DNA from: an uncultured Eggerthellaceae bacterium | Lineage (GTDB): Bacteria > Actinomycetota > Coriobacteriia > Coriobacteriales > Eggerthellaceae | NCBI GenBank assembly: GCA_947650915.1 | Contig: CANSWY010000006.1 | Coordinates: 1-64,000 of the forward strand | Direction: 5' to 3' | DNA length: 64,000 nt | Shown here: positions 61,051-64,000 of the stretch, piece after piece | Layout: every line of letters begins with the position of its first letter | How positions within the stretch are numbered: the first letter of the stretch is position 1 | Program-made: the position numbers and the translations under genes | Notes under the pieces: generated by a model | What the model was told of the DNA's origin: nothing | Database searches by the model: none | Seen by the model: the letters and a program-made list of their open reading frames with translations, nothing else

Positions 61051-61148
61051 GATGTGCAAAAGGGACGTTCCAAATTGCACACAGAAGTAGAAAGCCTGCA
61101 AAGATGGACCTCTCCTATGTGCAATTTGGGACGTCCCTTTTGCACATC
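61051..61148. repeat. REPIN-type element R21
   Basis: Full palindrome with loop AGAAAGCCTGCAAAGATGGACC, the reverse complement of the R20 loop with small differences. The short tail keeps TGGCGACCTCGCAAGCACG, a decayed spacer and arm start. It is the last copy in the window. Confidence 0.94.
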
Positions 61149-61225
61149 TGGCGACCTCGCAAGCACGATCCAGCACTTCCCCTCCACACATTCGAAAGAC
61201 AGTTTCTCTATGCGCTGACCGTCCT

Positions 61226-62551
61226 CTACCTCGCCAACGCCTCTCGATCGTTCAATTCACGAAGATGGTCCGAGAGCGCTTCGAGTGCCAGACGAAAACA
61301 CCCTGCTATGCTTGCGTTGTTGAGCCACGTTTGACCAAAGTGAAACGTCGCCCTGGTCGATGCCTCATTGACGAGAAGCCGCAACTCACTCATCGCCTCA
61401 TCGGCTCCCATCTGAATCTGCTCCCTGCAAAGGATCTCCTCGACCTCATCTCTGACATCTTTGCCATAGATGCGCTCATACTCCTCCATTGCTGCGCTGA
61501 GCCAGAAGTCGTTTCTGCATTTCTCCCTGTATGACTTGATCCAATCAAGCATGATCCTTTCGTCCTGCAAATTCGGACCCTCTGCGTGGCATCGCGCACA
61601 AAGCAGCACAAGGTTCGATTCCTCAGAACCACCACCAAGAGCATCAGGGACAATATGACAGCGTTGGACATCTTGGTCGCTTCCACACCGCCAGCAACAA
61701 CGAGCAGCCTGTTCAACTGGAATGTCCAGATCAAGAAACCAAGTTGTCTTCTTCCAGTATTCGACGATCTCTTCATTTTGGCCCCATGCCTTGCGCCGCC
61801 TCCGCCTTTTCGGATGGGCATTTCGATGCTTCTCGATCTCTTCACCCAAACTTTGCATTTCAGAAGCCGTCATGAAAGCCCCATCCTCCTCAGAGGGCGC
61901 CACGTGGTCCCCTCTGAATAGCAGCCGCTTCTCATCTGACAACTCCGAGATATCCTGGCGGTAGATCGAACATCTCTCTTTCGGCCTCTTCAGAAAACGG
62001 GCAAGCTCCTCCTCTGCGAAGAACAATTGCTCGACGATCGAAATATGCCTATCAGGATCTCGCTCGACCCAATACTCCGATCGCCATCCTGGGTTCTTGC
62101 AGAATGCAGGCCTCTCGCTCGTAGCTATTGCGATATTAGGATCCTCGACCTGCCACGGCTGGGTGATCGCGGCCCCAAAAACATACACCCTATCTATATA
62201 AAGCGGGAACATATCGCTTTCGTTGTACTCCTTCGCGCGGTGCGCTATCGCAGAAAGCAGGTCAACGAACTCGCTGCCTGATAGCGGCTTACCGAACCGC
62301 GCGGTTGCAAGAGCTGTATACCCTCTTGGAGAGCAAAACCACAGCAGCCTCCCGTCTTCCGCATCCGCCCTCAAGTAATCTGCTTCGGCAAGAGAGACAA
62401 GCCAGCTTTCTACGGTAATCTCAGGAACCGACAATGCCGAAGCGATCTCTTCCGCAGACCGAAGACAGCCGTGGCACATTTTGCAGATCTCTCTTGCAAT
62501 CTTGGGGCTGATTCCGCAAATCAACCTTCGATTGCTCAACACCATGCTCAT
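61226..62551 (-). CDS. wHTH-nucleotidyltransferase-HNH fusion protein
   Basis: This 441-residue protein appears to hold three modules. Residues about 10-85 are winged-helix-like (LRSAEEIASALSVPEITVES). Around 105-145, YIDRVYVFGAAI and EDPNIAIA look like a pol-beta-type nucleotidyltransferase (FGS...DxD) in which the serine and the second aspartate are lost (DPN). After an Arg-rich linker, residues 286-325 form a zinc-type HNH nuclease: CWRC, the catalytic CHIVP, SNLVLLCARCH. The ATG at 62551 follows GGAAAAGG. It is AT-richer than most of the window and divergent from an excisionase-like gene. I know no characterised protein with this layout. Confidence 0.75.
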   Translation of the reverse strand: MSMVLSNRRLICGISPKIAREICKMCHGCLRSAEEIASALSVPEITVESWLVSLAEADYLRADAEDGRLLWFCSPRGYTALATARFGKPLSGSEFVDLLSAIAHRAKEYNESDMFPLYIDRVYVFGAAITQPWQVEDPNIAIATSERPAFCKNPGWRSEYWVERDPDRHISIVEQLFFAEEELARFLKRPKERCSIYRQDISELSDEKRLLFRGDHVAPSEEDGAFMTASEMQSLGEEIEKHRNAHPKRRRRRKAWGQNEEIVEYWKKTTWFLDLDIPVEQAARCCWRCGSDQDVQRCHIVPDALGGGSEESNLVLLCARCHAEGPNLQDERIMLDWIKSYREKCRNDFWLSAAMEEYERIYGKDVRDEVEEILCREQIQMGADEAMSELRLLVNEASTRATFHFGQTWLNNASIAGCFRLALEALSDHLRELNDREALAR

Positions 62552-62661
62552 GCTGAATCCTTTTCCAAATACCCCAAGCTGGAGACGAATGCACTTCTCT
62601 CCCAGTATACTCAGCTCTTTCAAGCACGCTGACCTACTGATGACTGTTCAGGAGCTTCGAA

Positions 62662-63636
62662 ATGGATGCGCATACATTGCAGCTATTCCAAAGAAAGGCG
62701 ATCAAGTCTAAGAAGGAGATCATCGATGCGCTTGATGAGTACTCAGCACACCTTGTTCACGACAAAGAGCATTCTTCAGACGCCATCTTCTACAGGCCGG
62801 CCTTGATCGAAATGATCGATCGCTTCAAGAAAGCAGTCCAGGATCGCGACTTGATCTACCTAGAAAACCCATTTGCATCTTATGAAATAGTGATCACGAA
62901 CATAGACGTTCGCCTCAATTCAGTCGAATACACAGATATCGTTTTTAATGAAAGCGGCGAAGTTGAATCAACAGAGTCCTCGGTATATCCACCGACCATA
63001 TGCATTGATGCCAACTTCATCACCGCAGAGGAATATGCCCAGCGATTTTCGATCGATGTTGAAACAGTTGTCGGTTGGATCGAGGACCGAAAGATAAAGT
63101 GCGCCAAGAAAGAACCATCTGGCTGGCGCGTCGTAGAGACGCAGAATTTCCCTGATCAAGATTCTAGAAGCGGCAGCTATGTTTTTATTGGAGCAAATGG
63201 GGATCTCAGTCAATTCGCCCCATTGCATAAAGGGACACAGGTCTTTACGGCGCTTCAGCTGGAAAACGATAACGGTCTTTATGATGCCATGTCTTTTGAT
63301 TTGAACGATCGGCTCATTGAGCACAAACAAATAGAAAGTGAAGAATTGCAGTCCTTGGAGAACGCCTTGATCCGCTCTCGAGAGGTCGTATTTGGAAACA
63401 CGTTCGTTGAGGTCATCGATGAGAAGGTGATTCCGGGCTACGAGAACAACCCCTTTCTTGTTGCAGAAGAGAAGATCCTCACATTCGTCAACCAGCTTGG
63501 CCTTCCGCAAGAAACCAAAAGCATGCTCAAGACGATGGCGCAGAGCAATTGCGGAGAAGCTCTTTTCATTGCCGCTTTGGAAAAGCTCTCTTTGGAAGAA
63601 GAATTTTCAGCATACATGCATGGGAACACCCCATGA
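62662..63636 (+). CDS. Uncharacterised protein with an excisionase-like helix-turn-helix
   Basis: The 324-residue protein is acidic and AT-rich in sequence. Residues about 115-150, FITAEEYAQRFSIDVETVVG and WIEDRKIKCAKKEPSGWRV, read as a MerR/excisionase-type DNA-binding domain. The remaining parts (a helical N-terminus 1-60 and a C-terminal 190-320) are unrecognised. It is divergent from the HNH fusion gene with 110 bp between. The pair has a similar composition and was probably acquired together. An adapter, antirepressor-like or defence-regulator role is possible. Confidence 0.7.
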   Translation: MDAHTLQLFQRKAIKSKKEIIDALDEYSAHLVHDKEHSSDAIFYRPALIEMIDRFKKAVQDRDLIYLENPFASYEIVITNIDVRLNSVEYTDIVFNESGEVESTESSVYPPTICIDANFITAEEYAQRFSIDVETVVGWIEDRKIKCAKKEPSGWRVVETQNFPDQDSRSGSYVFIGANGDLSQFAPLHKGTQVFTALQLENDNGLYDAMSFDLNDRLIEHKQIESEELQSLENALIRSREVVFGNTFVEVIDEKVIPGYENNPFLVAEEKILTFVNQLGLPQETKSMLKTMAQSNCGEALFIAALEKLSLEEEFSAYMHGNTP

Positions 63637-64000
63637 ACAGAGGCACACGATCCTGGACATTGACAGCATGAGATGCCCATCTGCACGATGACGAACTGCT
63701 CGCACGCGATGCATGCAGTGCGAATCAAGGGCGGCGGACGCAAAGAACGCAATGCGGTGAAGATGACGCGCAGCAAGCGGTGCTGCCCCTGCCCGACTTC
63801 ACCCTGCTACGCAGCCCGCTGTCAACGAGAGTCGAGTCGTGCGACTTGCCCCTTCTGAAGCAAGCGATGTGCTGCTGGAAGAAGCGTGCTCATGGAACGT
63901 TCCGTCATCTGCCGCCACATCGCAGCTTGAACAAACACCGGAGCAGACACCACCACCCCGACAATCGACCACGAACACCTCTTCGGAAAGCCATGCCCTA
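63637..64000. other. 3' end of window, possibly decayed coding sequence
   Basis: No complete gene is evident. One plus-strand frame reads about 35 codons of typical coding appearance (DAHLHDDELLARDACSANQG) and a second, shifted frame continues from about 63810 to the window end with a Pro/Thr/Ser-rich tail (EQTPEQTPPPRQSTTNTSSE). This could be a frameshifted gene cut by the window edge. Neither part has a start with a ribosome site. Confidence 0.3.

Noticed and set aside
1-64000. tRNA, rRNA or riboswitch genes
   Set aside because: No cloverleaf, rRNA core or known riboswitch core was recognised by eye; a covariance-model scan would be decisive.

Overview
The window is 64 kb of a GC-rich bacterial chromosome, most likely from an Eggerthellaceae-type member of the Coriobacteriia (Actinomycetota). 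That is an inference from gene content: a LuxR regulator fused to a 12-helix membrane domain, a molybdopterin oxidoreductase paired with a small Fe-S protein and an MFS carrier, a soluble fumarate-reductase-like flavoprotein, and a TAXI-TRAP uptake system. No rRNA, tRNA, origin or transposase gene was recognised.

Layout. 0.5-6.8 kb: an AT-richer metabolic cluster (membrane LuxR regulator, molybdoenzyme, two-cluster Fe-S subunit, 141-residue unknown, MFS transporter) resembling the catechol-dehydroxylase type of gut Eggerthellaceae. 6.8-7.9 kb: a gene-free patch packed with repeats and hairpins. 7.9-16.3 kb: hemolysin III, EEP-family hydrolase, MOSC protein, alkyltransferase, a YtrA-type GntR/ABC operon, thioredoxin, and a CsoR-CopA copper operon. 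16.5-20.2 kb: a restriction-modification island (Vsr, 5-methylcytosine methyltransferase, Sau3AI/MutH-type nuclease). 20.3-43 kb: housekeeping and accessory genes (thioesterase, SRAP, ABC exporter, TIGR00300 enzyme, flavoprotein, carbonic anhydrase, regulators, RarD, GrpB, VanZ-RDD, lipoprotein metallo-hydrolase, CcdA/TlpA, SfsA, SulP). 43.9-47.9 kb: an unexplained three-gene operon (WYL regulator, degenerate AAA+-like protein, DUF6994-like protein). 48-51.6 kb: a broken phosphoesterase, an AAA_14/DUF4143 ATPase and an intact phosphoesterase with a partner. 51.8-59.2 kb: LysR, TAXI-TRAP transporter and three NAD(P)-binding enzymes. 59.4-61 kb: an overlapping tautomerase/GNAT/hydrolase operon. 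61.2-63.6 kb: an AT-rich divergent pair, a wHTH-nucleotidyltransferase-HNH fusion and an excisionase-like protein.

The most striking feature is a family of about 96-bp intergenic inverted repeats: 21 full copies plus many single arms, in nearly every larger gap from 7.6 to 61.1 kb. Arms of about 34 bp (ATGTGCAAAAGGGACGTTCC... / ...GGGACGTCCCTTTTGCACAT) enclose a loop of about 28-30 nt. Their architecture fits REPINs, the doublets of REP sequences mobilised by RAYT/HUH transposases, although no such gene lies in the window. Arm polarity is almost constant on one strand (18 of 21) whatever the direction of nearby genes, the loop flips independently of the arms, and arm variants occur in matched pairs. 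Adjacent copies are often most alike and bracket small gene cassettes, most notably the WYL/AAA-like/DUF operon.

All calls rest on reading the sequence and family knowledge; no similarity search was run.
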